Below are positions 23,789 through 33,059 of a stretch of DNA of 64,000 bases, piece by piece. The position numbers and the translations under genes are program-made. This stretch comes from a bacterium HR11 (GTDB lineage Bacteria; Acidobacteriota; HRBIN11): positions 325,564 to 389,563 of the forward strand of contig BEHN01000001.1 of assembly GCA_002898535.1 (NCBI GenBank), in the 5' to 3' direction. Under the pieces are notes generated by a model, which saw nothing but the letters and a program-made list of their open reading frames with translations, made no database searches and was not told the origin of the DNA. The stretch's first letter is position 1. Every line of letters starts with the position of its first letter.

Positions 23789-26061
23789 GCGTCGAGCGCC
23801 TTCAAGTCCGAGTCCTGGGGGTCGTCCAGGGTGTCGGGTTCCGGCCCTTCGTGTACCGTCTGGCCTCGGAGTTGGGCCTGACCGGATGGGTCTGCAACGA
23901 CGGCCTCGGCGTCCTCATCGAGGTCGAGGGCCCGTCCCCGGCCCTCCTGGGGTTCCTGGAACGCCTCCCCCGGGAGAAGCCGCCGCCGGCCTTTCTCTAC
24001 GCCATCGACCATCGATTCCTCGAGCCCGTCGGATATACGACCTTCACGATCCGAGAGAGCCGGGCCGGCGAGACTCGCCGGGTGTGGGTCCTGCCGGACC
24101 TGGCGGTCTGTCCCGCCTGTCGCCGAGAAGTCTTGGACCCGAGCGACCGTCGGTTCCGGTACCCCTTCACGAACTGCACCCACTGCGGCCCCCGGTTCAC
24201 GATCATCGAGGACCTCCCCTACGACCGGCCCCGCACGTCCATGAAGGCTTTTCGGATGTGTCCCGACTGCGAGCGGGAGTATCATGACCCGAAGGACCGG
24301 CGGTTTCACGCCCAACCCAACGCCTGCCCCCGATGCGGGCCCTGTCTGGAGTTCCGCACGCCCGACGGGACGCCCGTCGCCCGGGGCGACGAGGCCTTTT
24401 GCTTGGCGGCCGAGAAGGTCCGGACCGGGGCGGTCATCGCCCTGAAGGGCCTCGGCGGCTACCACCTGGTCGTGGACGCTCGGAACGAGCCGGCTGTCGC
24501 ACGTCTCCGGGCCCGCAAGCGTCGGCCTTTCAAGGCGTTCGCCGTCATGTACCCCGACCTGGAGACCCTGCGTCGTCACGTGGAGGTCCCGTCTTTTGCG
24601 GAAGCCCTCCTGACGTCGCCGCAGGCGCCCATCCTGCTTCTGCCTCGGACGCCGGCCGGATGGCGGGAGATCGCGCCCTCGGTCGCGCCCCGGTCCCCCT
24701 ACTTAGGCGTTTTCCTGCCCTACACGCCCCTGCACATCTTACTCCTGTCCGAACTGGGCTTCCCCGTCGTGGCGACGTCGGGGAACCTCTCCGACGAGCC
24801 GATCCAGTATCGAGACGAGGAGGCCCTCCAAGCCCTGGCGGACCTCTGTGACGGCTTCCTCCTGCACGACCGACCGATCGTCCGCCATGCCGACGACTCG
24901 GTCCTTCAGGTCATCACCCGGCCCCGGGCCAAGCCCCAGCTCCTGCGGCGGGCCCGGGGCTACACGCCCCTGCCGGTCCTGGCGCCGAGACCGCTCCCGC
25001 CCCTCCTCGCCCTGGGCGGTCACATGAACGCGACCTTCGCCCTGAGCCGGGACCGGGAGATCGTCCTCTCCCAGCACATCGGCGACCTGGATGGCTACGA
25101 GGCCCGTCAGGTCTACCGGCGGACGTTGGAGGACTTCCTACGCCTCTACGACGTTCATCCCCAAGCCGTCGCCCACGACCTCCACCCGGACTATTTCACG
25201 ACGCGCTTGGCTGAGGAGTGGGGTACGCCCCGATTCGCCGTCCAGCACCACCACGCCCACCTGGCGGCCTGTATGCTGGAAAACCAGCTCGAAGGGACCG
25301 TCCTGGGCCTCACGTGGGACGGGACTGGCTATGGCCTGGACGGCACCGTATGGGGCGGAGAATTCCTGATGGGCGACCCCCGGGATTTTCGGCGTGTCGC
25401 TTCCCTGTGGCCCTTCCGCCTCCCCACAGGCGAAAAGGCCGTCCGGGAACCCTGGCGGGTCGCCCTGGCCCTTTTATGGGAGAGCTTTGGGCCGGACTTT
25501 CCCCGAGACCTTCCCTTGTTCCGGGAGATTCCGGAGCGGGCCGTCGAGCTCGTCCTGCAGGTCCTTCGGCAGGGCCTTCTGAGCCCTGTCACGACCAGCA
25601 TGGGTCGTCTCTTCGACGGTGTCAGCGCCCTGCTCGGCATCTCCTTCTACAACAGCCATCAGGCCCAGTCGGCCCAGCTCCTGGAGTACGCCGCCTGGCA
25701 GTATGGCCCCGGGGCGCATCCCCTTCCCCTCCCCATCCGGGAAGCCGACATCCTGCGGCTGGACTGGCGAGAACTCATCCGAGCCCTGGTCGATCGATTC
25801 CGGCGGGGCGCTCCCCCGGAAGCCCTGGCGGCCGCCTTCCACGACGCCCTCGTCCGGGCCGCCGGGGCCATCGTCGAACGCCTCGGCGTCCCGAGAGTCG
25901 CGATGGCCGGCGGCGTGTTCTGCAACCGCTATCTCACGGAGGCCCTCCTGACCGACCTGGAGGCGCGGGGTCTCCAGGGCTTCATCCACACCCAGCTCCC
26001 CCCGACGGACGGGAGCCTCGCCGTCGGCCAGCTGTGGGTCGCCGCCCATCACCTCGAATAG
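23737..26061 (+). CDS. hypF: carbamoyltransferase HypF
   Basis: A 774-residue protein that makes the thiocarboxamide precursor of cyanide from carbamoyl phosphate and ATP. Domains in order: acylphosphatase (VQGVGFRPFVYRLA, near residue 30), paired zinc fingers (CPAC, CTHC, CPDC, CPRC, residues about 125-200), a YrdC-like domain, and a Kae1-like domain with QHHHAHLAA near residue 505. The ATG at 23737 overlaps hypB in another frame. A TTG at 23785, which overlaps the hypB stop as TTGA, would give a more usual N-terminus 16 residues shorter. Last gene of the hydrogenase operon. Confidence 0.94.
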   Translation: MDAIPGTATTADVSGRLSVERLQVRVLGVVQGVGFRPFVYRLASELGLTGWVCNDGLGVLIEVEGPSPALLGFLERLPREKPPPAFLYAIDHRFLEPVGYTTFTIRESRAGETRRVWVLPDLAVCPACRREVLDPSDRRFRYPFTNCTHCGPRFTIIEDLPYDRPRTSMKAFRMCPDCEREYHDPKDRRFHAQPNACPRCGPCLEFRTPDGTPVARGDEAFCLAAEKVRTGAVIALKGLGGYHLVVDARNEPAVARLRARKRRPFKAFAVMYPDLETLRRHVEVPSFAEALLTSPQAPILLLPRTPAGWREIAPSVAPRSPYLGVFLPYTPLHILLLSELGFPVVATSGNLSDEPIQYRDEEALQALADLCDGFLLHDRPIVRHADDSVLQVITRPRAKPQLLRRARGYTPLPVLAPRPLPPLLALGGHMNATFALSRDREIVLSQHIGDLDGYEARQVYRRTLEDFLRLYDVHPQAVAHDLHPDYFTTRLAEEWGTPRFAVQHHHAHLAACMLENQLEGTVLGLTWDGTGYGLDGTVWGGEFLMGDPRDFRRVASLWPFRLPTGEKAVREPWRVALALLWESFGPDFPRDLPLFREIPERAVELVLQVLRQGLLSPVTTSMGRLFDGVSALLGISFYNSHQAQSAQLLEYAAWQYGPGAHPLPLPIREADILRLDWRELIRALVDRFRRGAPPEALAAAFHDALVRAAGAIVERLGVPRVAMAGGVFCNRYLTEALLTDLEARGLQGFIHTQLPPTDGSLAVGQLWVAAHHLE

Positions 26062-26074
26062 GTCTGGAAAAGAC

Positions 26075-26235
26075 CACCGACCATAGACCACAGACCCTGG
26101 ACCTGTTTCGGAAGCCTGGTTTGCACCGTCTCGAGACGGGGTATTCCGATGACTCGGTCGGGTCTGGGGTCTATGGTCCGTGGTCTCTTTTAGGTATCTT
26201 GCATCCCGTATCCTGCATCTTGTATCTTGTCTAAC
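26075..26235. repeat. heptamer and CTGCATC repeats between hypF and regulator
   Basis: GACCACCGACCATAGACCACAGACC (26082-26106) and its inverse GGGTCTATGGTCCGTGGTC (about 26168-26186) form an inverted pair, followed by TTGCATCCCGTATCC-type units up to 26230. No coding signal is seen. Confidence 0.6.
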
Positions 26236-26253
26236 TCATCATCGGGAAGGGCC

Positions 26254-27039
26254 ATGGACTGGCAAGAGGGCTTCCAGCGTTACCTGGTCCGCTACTCGAA
26301 GGGCGAGGTCATCTTCCACGAGGGGGACCTGGGGAACGAGATGTACGTCATCCAGTCCGGGAAGGTCCGCATCTTTAAAAACATCAACGGCATGGACCAG
26401 ACGCTGGCCGTCTTGGAAAAGGGTGACTTCTTCGGGGAAATGGCCGTCCTGGAGGGCATCCCGCGGACGGCCTCCGCCGAGGTCGAAGAAGACTGCGAGC
26501 TGATCCGTATCAACAGCGCCAACTTCGTGGCCATGATCCAGGCGAATCCCGAGATCGCCCTCCGGATCATGCGGAAGCTCTCGATCCGCCTCCGAGAGAC
26601 GACCGACCAGCTCCAACGGCTCTTGCAGGTCTCGACGGCCGTCTTTTCGAGCTACGACGCCCCACCCGTGCAGGTCGCCCCCGAACCGCCCAAGGAAGCG
26701 CGCAGAGTCCTTGCCCATCTGATCTCAGCGGCCACGGGCCGGACCTATCCCGTCACGAAGGACGTCACGATCATCGGCCGCTACGACAAGGTCACGGGCC
26801 TGGCCCCGGACGTGGACCTCACGGACGAGGACCCCCACCGGTACGTCTCCCGCCGCCACGCCGTCCTGCTTTATGAAGAAGGCCAATGGAAGCTTATCGA
26901 GGAGATCGGGGCCGTCAACGGGACATTCCTGAACAAGAAGCGGCTCCCGAACGGCGTGCCGGTCCCCATCCGGGACGGCGACCAGGTCACCTTCGCCAAC
27001 GTGACCCTGACGTTCCGGGTCGTCCAGGAAGCGGGCTGA
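26254..27039 (+). CDS. cyclic-nucleotide-binding/FHA domain protein
   Basis: A 261-residue two-domain signalling protein. Residues about 10-125 are a CRP-type cNMP-binding domain (GDLGNEMYVIQSGKVRIF, then GDFFGEMAVLEGIPRTASAE with the phosphate-binding Glu/Arg). Residues about 165-258 are a forkhead-associated domain (IIGRYD, SRRHAVL, NGTFLN). No DNA-binding HTH is seen, so it probably senses a nucleotide and docks to a phosphothreonine protein. The ATG at 26254 follows GGGAAGG. It is separated from hypF by 192 bases of repeats. Confidence 0.9.
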   Translation: MDWQEGFQRYLVRYSKGEVIFHEGDLGNEMYVIQSGKVRIFKNINGMDQTLAVLEKGDFFGEMAVLEGIPRTASAEVEEDCELIRINSANFVAMIQANPEIALRIMRKLSIRLRETTDQLQRLLQVSTAVFSSYDAPPVQVAPEPPKEARRVLAHLISAATGRTYPVTKDVTIIGRYDKVTGLAPDVDLTDEDPHRYVSRRHAVLLYEEGQWKLIEEIGAVNGTFLNKKRLPNGVPVPIRDGDQVTFANVTLTFRVVQEAG

Positions 27040-27047
27040 CCGGCCCG

Positions 27048-28670
27048 TCAGCGGGCTGACCGGGCCTCGCCCCGCAGGACATACTTCAGGATTTTCCCCT
27101 GGGGGTTCTTGGGGAGTTCGTCTCGGAACTCGACGAGGCGAGGGTACTTATAATTAGCCAGTCGGTCCCGACAGAAGGCGATCAGTTCCTCGGCCGACAC
27201 CCGGCCCCGAAACTCCGGCCGTAGGACGACGACAGCCTTGACCGTCTCACCCCGATAGGGGTCGGGGACACCGATGACGGCCGCCTCCAAGACGGCGGGG
27301 TGTTCTAACAGGACGCCCTCAACCTCCCGGGGCCACACCTTGAAGCCGGACACGTTGATGATGTCCTTCCGACGCTCGATCCAGTACACCCATCCTTGGG
27401 CGTCCATCTTGCCCAAGTCGCCCGTATAGAGCCATCCCTCTCGAAGCGTCTGGGCCGTCTCCTCCGGCTTGTTCCAGTACCCCTTGAACACGTGGGGCCC
27501 CCGGACGACGATCTCGCCGACCTCCCCGATCGGCCGGGGCTGACCCGTCTCGGGGTCGACGATGTGGACCTCGCTCCCAGGAATCGGTCGACCGACGGAC
27601 AAGGCTCCCGTCTCGGGGTCGACGGGGGCCCGTTCCCCGAAGGGCGTCCACGTACCGGGCGAGGTCGTCTCGGTCATGCCCCACACGTTATGGATGTAGA
27701 CGCCCGTCGCCCGCTCCCACCGCTCGACGACGGCCGGCTGGACGGGCGCGCCGCCGCTAAAGACCTTCTGGAGCGTACGGAGACGCCCGGGGTCGAAGGC
27801 GTCCGAGTTCATCATGGCGATGAAGGCCGTGATCGAGCCGATGACGAAGGTGGCGCCCCGTCGCTCGGTCTGGCGGATCGCCTCGTCGGCCTGAAACCGG
27901 TACAACAGGACCATCGGGATCCCGACATAGACGGCGGCGGCGATGTGGCCGACCGTACCCGTGATGTGGAATAAGGGGGCGACGGCCAAGACGCAGTCGT
28001 CCTCCGTAAGGCCGCAGAGACGCTCGTAGGTCCGGGCGTTGAACAGCAGGTTGCCGTGGGCGATCATGGCGCCTTTGGGGGGACCTGTCGTCCCGGACGT
28101 GTAGTGGAGATAAGCCACGTCGTCGGTACCCAGGGCGATCGGCTCGGGGATCCGGCCGGCGTATCGGGTGACCAGGTCCCGATAGCTCCACCCCCTCTCG
28201 GGCGGGCCGCCTTCCGGCGGCGGGATCACGTCCGGTAGGGGAGCTTGTGGGTCGAGGTGGTCATAGGGAGAAGTCGTGACGACAAATCGGACGCCGACCC
28301 GCTCGGCGACGGACTGGACCCAGGCGACGTCCCGTTGCTGGCACACGAGGCCGACGGCGCCGGCGTCCTCCAAGTGGTAAGCCAGCTCCCGCTCCTTAAA
28401 CATGATGTTGAGGGGGACGACGATCCCACCGGCTTTCCAGACGGCAAAATGGGTCACGACGGCGGCCGGTTCGTTTTGCAGGAAGACGGCGACCCGGTCG
28501 CCCCGCTTCAGGCCCAGATCCCGCAGGGCGACGGCCAGAGCGTTGCTTTCCGCCTCAAGGGTCCCGTAGTCCAGGGTCCGGTCAAAGTAGTAAATGGCCG
28601 GGCGGCCCGGACGCCGGGCGGCCCGAAGTCGCAACAGATCGACCATGGAGGTCACGCGGATTTCTTCCAT
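27048..28670 (-). CDS. AMP-dependent acyl-CoA synthetase
   Basis: A 540-residue ANL-superfamily acid:CoA ligase. The P-loop YTSGTTGPPKGAM (near residue 170), the NVWGMTETT and YTGDLG motifs, and the C-terminal lysine (PQGKILKYVL near the end) are intact. Substrate is not readable; long- or medium-chain or aromatic/hydroxy acids are possible. AAGGAGG precedes the ATG at 28670. It converges with the cNMP/FHA gene (8 bases apart) and follows a HpaB-like and an alcohol dehydrogenase gene on the same strand. Confidence 0.9.
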   Translation of the reverse strand: MEEIRVTSMVDLLRLRAARRPGRPAIYYFDRTLDYGTLEAESNALAVALRDLGLKRGDRVAVFLQNEPAAVVTHFAVWKAGGIVVPLNIMFKERELAYHLEDAGAVGLVCQQRDVAWVQSVAERVGVRFVVTTSPYDHLDPQAPLPDVIPPPEGGPPERGWSYRDLVTRYAGRIPEPIALGTDDVAYLHYTSGTTGPPKGAMIAHGNLLFNARTYERLCGLTEDDCVLAVAPLFHITGTVGHIAAAVYVGIPMVLLYRFQADEAIRQTERRGATFVIGSITAFIAMMNSDAFDPGRLRTLQKVFSGGAPVQPAVVERWERATGVYIHNVWGMTETTSPGTWTPFGERAPVDPETGALSVGRPIPGSEVHIVDPETGQPRPIGEVGEIVVRGPHVFKGYWNKPEETAQTLREGWLYTGDLGKMDAQGWVYWIERRKDIINVSGFKVWPREVEGVLLEHPAVLEAAVIGVPDPYRGETVKAVVVLRPEFRGRVSAEELIAFCRDRLANYKYPRLVEFRDELPKNPQGKILKYVLRGEARSAR

Positions 28671-28689
28671 GGTCGGCCTCCTTCTGTTT

Positions 28690-28800
28690 CGGGCGTTCGG
28701 GCCTCGGGGGTCCGGCAGGACTGTCGGGTGCCCCGAATGCCCGAGGGGAACGTCGCCGCCTTCCCGGCCCCCGATCCCGAGCACCCGATACCCGGCACCT
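28690..28800. repeat. GGGTGCCCGA/CACCCGATACC intergenic repeat
   Basis: A GGGCGTTCGGGCCTCGGGG..CCCGAATGCCCGAGG inverted pair, followed by GAGCACCCGATACCCGGCACC. This is the same family as 21266-21325 and 19486-19560. It lies between the HpaB-like and acyl-CoA synthetase genes. Confidence 0.5.
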
Positions 28801-28804
28801 AATC

Positions 28805-30244
28805 CTAATCCCCCAATAGCGCCTCGACAAGTCGGCGGCCGGCGGAGAAGTCATAGCCTCGCAAGATCTCGATGACACTGGCCTCGATGGAACCCTCGGC
28901 GTGAACCATCGTGACGTTCTCATAGCCGCCCAGGAGACCGACCAGCTCCCGGGCCAACAGAAACAGCCGGAATCGGCGTTCCCCGGAGACCGTCGCCCGG
29001 CCCGTGAGGTACTTCTCAAGGACAGGACGCAGGTCGGGATGGGCCCAGTCGTCCCCGCTGGGGGCCGTCGCCGCCAAGCCGCCGGCACAGTCGATGAAGG
29101 CTTGGGTCGCCGAAAGATAGTGGGTGTTCGAGTAAAGCTTCCCCAGGTTGACGCAGAGGGGATCGGGATAGACGAGGCCCGTCGTCGGGTCGGCGTGACA
29201 CCGGTAGGCCGCCAGATGCGCCGCCATACGTTGGACTTCAGCCAGAAGGATGAGCTCGACCAGATTGCGGCGGATGTGACTCTTGTCGGCGATGCCGTTG
29301 GCCTCGGCGATCTCCCGAGCGAGGGCCGCCATCAGGTCGGCCTGGGCCGCCCGGTAGGAGATGGCCGAAAAGCGGTGCCACAGAGCGAACGTCAGGGCCA
29401 ATCGACTGGCGTACTCGGTCTCTCCCGCCAAGAAGACCCGTTCCCAGGGGACGAAGACGTCGTCGAAGACGACGAGCGCCTCGGTCAGTGTATTGTGCCG
29501 CACGCGCGGGCCTTCCAGGGGGTGACGGGCGCTCTCCAGCTCGACCATCGGGCGGGTGACCATCGTGATGCCCGGGGCGTTGGCCGGGACGGCAAAAGCG
29601 ACGGCATAGTCAGCGTCCTCTGAGCTGAGAGACCGGCACGGGATGACGATCAGCTCGTCGGCGACCTGCGCCTGCGTGATATGGGCCTTGGCCCCCCGCA
29701 CGACGATGCCGTCTGACCGTCGCTCCCGGACCCGCACGTACAGGTCGGGGTCGGCCTGCTGGTGGGGCCGCAGGGACCGGTCGCCCTTGACGTCCGTCTG
29801 GGCGACCGACACGGCCCGGTCGCCGTGCGCCACGTAACGGTGATATTCGAGGACCCGGCGCCGGTAGTCCGTGCCCCGGGCCCGGTCCAGGGCGGCCGTC
29901 ACGATGTGGAGGGCAAATAGGGCGTCCGAGCCGATGACCTTGGCGATGTTGAAGACACCCCGGGAGCGATGGGTCGTCGCCTCGATGAGACGCGACCGGC
30001 GGAGCAAGTCGTCGGTCGAGGTCGGAGACCGGTACAACGTGCTGATCGGCTCGCCCGTGTCGTCCGTCGTAACGAGCTCGGCCTGTAGTTCCGGGTCGAA
30101 ATGGAGGTCGAACAAAAGGGCGCTGTGACGGGCTGGGACCTGGAGGATGGGATGCCGGGTCACGTCGGCGACCGGCTCCCCCCGGTAGTAGACCCGCCGC
30201 CCATCGACGAGCCCTTCCAGGAATTGCGCACCGTTTCGCAACAT
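28805..30244 (-). CDS. HpaB/4-hydroxybutyryl-CoA dehydratase-family flavoprotein
   Basis: A 479-residue member of the family that includes 4-hydroxyphenylacetate 3-monooxygenase (HpaB) and 4-hydroxybutyryl-CoA dehydratase (AbfD), both acyl-CoA-dehydrogenase-like FAD folds. The start MLRNGAQFLEGL..RVYYRGEPV is typical. The AbfD cluster ligands (three Cys and one His) are mostly absent: the first region reads THRSRG, and Tyr stands where the last Cys should be, although a His (ALWHRF, near residue 290) remains. So it is probably a flavin-only hydroxylase or isomerase. It sits with acyl-CoA ligase, alcohol dehydrogenase and aldehyde dehydrogenase genes. Confidence 0.85.
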   Translation of the reverse strand: MLRNGAQFLEGLVDGRRVYYRGEPVADVTRHPILQVPARHSALLFDLHFDPELQAELVTTDDTGEPISTLYRSPTSTDDLLRRSRLIEATTHRSRGVFNIAKVIGSDALFALHIVTAALDRARGTDYRRRVLEYHRYVAHGDRAVSVAQTDVKGDRSLRPHQQADPDLYVRVRERRSDGIVVRGAKAHITQAQVADELIVIPCRSLSSEDADYAVAFAVPANAPGITMVTRPMVELESARHPLEGPRVRHNTLTEALVVFDDVFVPWERVFLAGETEYASRLALTFALWHRFSAISYRAAQADLMAALAREIAEANGIADKSHIRRNLVELILLAEVQRMAAHLAAYRCHADPTTGLVYPDPLCVNLGKLYSNTHYLSATQAFIDCAGGLAATAPSGDDWAHPDLRPVLEKYLTGRATVSGERRFRLFLLARELVGLLGGYENVTMVHAEGSIEASVIEILRGYDFSAGRRLVEALLGD

Positions 30245-30316
30245 AAGGCTCCCTCTATAGGGAAGGCAGTAAGGCAGTAAAGCCATGGGGCGGTATGGAC
30301 GCCGCCCCCCTCCGCC

Positions 30317-31456
30317 TTACGGCCCCACTGCCCAACTGATGACCTGCCGGGCGACTTCGCCGCTGGCCAAGACGTCCATAGCCTCATTCATGTCGGTCAG
30401 CGAGATCGTCCGGCTCAGGAGGACGTCCACCGGCAAGAGACCGGCCTGATAGAGGGCCAGCCACCGAGGAATGTCCCGCCGGGGGACGGAAGAACCCATG
30501 TAGGACCCCCGGATGGTCCGCTCTTCACCGACGATCGTCACGGCCGGGACCGAGAACATCCGGCTCGGATGGGGAAGCCCGATCGTCACCGTCGTCCCGC
30601 CCCGGCGAGTCGCCTGATAGGCCTGCTGGAGGACCTGCTCGGAGCCGACGGCCTCAAAGACGTAGTGGGCTCCGCCGCCCGTGACGTCCCGGACGGTCTG
30701 AACCGGGTCCTCCTGACGAGCGTGGACGACATGCGTGGCACCGACCCGGCGGGCCAAATCCAGTTTGGACTCGACGACGTCCACGGCGATGATGGGCCAG
30801 GCCCCGGCCAGACGAGCCCCCATGACGACGCTGAGGCCGACGCCGCCCAAGCCGAACACGGCGACCGACGTCCCCGGCTCGACCCGGGCCGTATTCACGA
30901 CGGCTCCGAGGCCCGTCAACAGCGCACAGCCAAACAGGGCCGCCTTCTCGAAGGGCACCGAGGGGTCGATCCGGACGAGCGATTCCTGGGCCGCGACCGT
31001 ATAGCGGGAAAAGGCCGAAACGCCCAGATGGTGATGCAAAGGACGCCCCTGGGCGTCCCGGAATCGGACGGACCCGTCCAGGAGCGTGCCGGCGACGTTC
31101 GCCCGGTTGCCGTTTTCACATAAAGCCGGTCGACCGGTCACGCAGGGGATACAGCGGCCACAGGCCGGGACAAAGGAAAACACGACGTGGTCGTCCGGTT
31201 TCAGGTCCTGCACGCCGGGGCCGACCTCCCGGACGATGCCGGCCGCCTCATGCCCCAAGACCATCGGCATGGGCCGAGGCCGGGAACCGTCGACGACCGA
31301 GAGGTCCGAGTGACAAATCCCGGCGGCGGCGACCTCGACGAGGACCTGCCCGGGACCGGGTCCCTCCAATTCGACTTCCTCGATGACGAGGGGCTGGGAC
31401 ACCCGGTAAGGTGGTGGCTTGCCCATCTCGTACAAGACGGCAGCAACCGTCTTCAT
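30317..31456 (-). CDS. zinc-dependent alcohol dehydrogenase, class III-like
   Basis: A 379-residue medium-chain dehydrogenase. Catalytic zinc ligands are in GICHSD and GHEAAG, the structural zinc has four Cys (CGRCIPC..CENG), and the NAD site is VFGLGGVGLS near residue 200. AGGAG precedes the ATG at 31456. It probably interconverts an alcohol and aldehyde for the adjacent aldehyde dehydrogenase. Substrate unknown. Confidence 0.93.
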   Translation of the reverse strand: MKTVAAVLYEMGKPPPYRVSQPLVIEEVELEGPGPGQVLVEVAAAGICHSDLSVVDGSRPRPMPMVLGHEAAGIVREVGPGVQDLKPDDHVVFSFVPACGRCIPCVTGRPALCENGNRANVAGTLLDGSVRFRDAQGRPLHHHLGVSAFSRYTVAAQESLVRIDPSVPFEKAALFGCALLTGLGAVVNTARVEPGTSVAVFGLGGVGLSVVMGARLAGAWPIIAVDVVESKLDLARRVGATHVVHARQEDPVQTVRDVTGGGAHYVFEAVGSEQVLQQAYQATRRGGTTVTIGLPHPSRMFSVPAVTIVGEERTIRGSYMGSSVPRRDIPRWLALYQAGLLPVDVLLSRTISLTDMNEAMDVLASGEVARQVISWAVGP

Positions 31457-31604
31457 TCGAAAGCTCCTCGTAGCGAATAGCGAGTAGGGAGTGGCGACAG
31501 TTCCCGTTCGCCACTCGCTATCCGCCCTTCCGCAAACCACCCCTATCTTGCATCCCGCATCGACACACCATCCATGGGCCTCCGGTACCGGCAGGACCGA
31601 AGCC

Positions 31605-33050
31605 CTACGCCCCCAGCCGGATGGCGACCATCTGGATGTTCGTCATCTCCTCGATGGCGTATCGGACGCCCTCTCGACCGATGCCGCTCCGGCGGTTGCC
31701 GCCGTAGGGCATGTGGTCGGCCCGAAACGTCGGGGCGTCGTTGATGATGACGCCCCCGAAGTTCAGCCGGCGGATGGCCTGAAAGACCCGCTGGATGTCC
31801 CGCGTAAAGACGGCGGCCTGCAGACCGTATTCCGTCGCATCGGCCTGGCGGAGGGCTTCCTCGAAGTCGTCGTACTCGATGACGTTGGCGATAGGGGCAA
31901 AGGCCTCTTTGGCGACGACCTTCATCTGGGGCTTCACGTTCACCAGGACCGTCGGCCAGTAGACGGGGCCTTCCCGTCGGCCGCCCGTGACGACCTGAGC
32001 GCCCGCCTGCGTCGCCTCGGTGACCCAGGCCTCGATCCGTCGGGCCTCCCGCTCGTCGATCATCGGCCCGACGTCGACCCGCTCGTCCAGGGGGTCGCCG
32101 ACGACCATCGACTCCGTCTCCCGGACGAACCGCTCCAGGAAGGAGTCGTAGACCGGCCGCTCGGCATAGACCCGTTGGACCGAAAGGCAGACTTGACCCG
32201 AGTTGTAGTAGGCCCCGACGGCACACCGCCGGGCCGCCCACGCCAGGTCGGCGTCCGGGGCGATGATGACCGGGGACGTGTTGCCCAGTTCGAGGGTGAC
32301 CTTCTTGATGCCGGCGATCTGCGTGATGCGTTCTCCGACGTCGGGGCTCCCCGTAAAGGTCACTTTTGCCACGCGGGGGTCCCGCACGAGCCATTCCCCG
32401 ACCGTGTGGCCCGGTCCGACGACGAGGTTGATGGCCCCCGGCGGGAGGCCCGCCTCTTCCAGGACCCGGCATAGCAGGACCGACGTCAGGGGCGTCGAGC
32501 TGGCCGGCTTCAGGACCAAGGCGTTGCCCGCCGCAATCGCCGGGGCGACCTTGTGGGCGACCAGGTTCAGGGGGAAGTTGAAGGGCGTGATGGCCGCCAC
32601 GACGCCGACGGGCCGCCGGACGTAAAACCCGAAGTAGCCCTCGCCAGCCGGGACGGCGTCCAGGGGGACGGTCTCGCCGTGAATCCGCCGGGCCTCCTCG
32701 GCGGCGATCGTGAACGTCGTGACGGCCCGGTCGACCTCGACACGGGCCCACTTCAGGGCCTTCCCCGCCTCGGCCGCGATCGTCCGGGCGAACTCGTCCC
32801 GCCGTTCTCGGATGAGGGCCGCCGTCCGACTCAGGATCTCCGACCGCTTGTAAGCCGGGAGCTCGGCCATGACGGGAGCGGCCCGCTGGGCGGCGGCGAT
32901 GGCCGCATCGACGTCGTCCTCCCGGGCCATCGGGACCGTCCCGATGACCTCCCCGCTGTACTTATTCCGGACCTCCAGGGGCGGCCCGCCGGAGACCCAC
33001 TGGCCCCCGATATAGAGCTTCGCTTCTCCGAATTCAAACCGAATGGCCAT
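31605..33050 (-). CDS. NAD(P)-dependent aldehyde dehydrogenase
   Basis: A 481-residue ALDH-superfamily enzyme that oxidises an aldehyde to an acid. It has the proton-accepting Glu in TLELGNTSP and the catalytic Cys in SGQVCLSVQ (near residue 285), plus the NAD-binding FTGSPDVGERI. The pattern resembles lactaldehyde/succinate-semialdehyde/phosphonoacetaldehyde types. Upstream of its ATG the sequence becomes repeat DNA within 15 bases, so its promoter must lie in or beyond the repeats. Confidence 0.92.
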   Translation of the reverse strand: MAIRFEFGEAKLYIGGQWVSGGPPLEVRNKYSGEVIGTVPMAREDDVDAAIAAAQRAAPVMAELPAYKRSEILSRTAALIRERRDEFARTIAAEAGKALKWARVEVDRAVTTFTIAAEEARRIHGETVPLDAVPAGEGYFGFYVRRPVGVVAAITPFNFPLNLVAHKVAPAIAAGNALVLKPASSTPLTSVLLCRVLEEAGLPPGAINLVVGPGHTVGEWLVRDPRVAKVTFTGSPDVGERITQIAGIKKVTLELGNTSPVIIAPDADLAWAARRCAVGAYYNSGQVCLSVQRVYAERPVYDSFLERFVRETESMVVGDPLDERVDVGPMIDEREARRIEAWVTEATQAGAQVVTGGRREGPVYWPTVLVNVKPQMKVVAKEAFAPIANVIEYDDFEEALRQADATEYGLQAAVFTRDIQRVFQAIRRLNFGGVIINDAPTFRADHMPYGGNRRSGIGREGVRYAIEEMTNIQMVAIRLGA

Positions 33051-33059
33051 GGCGGTGAC

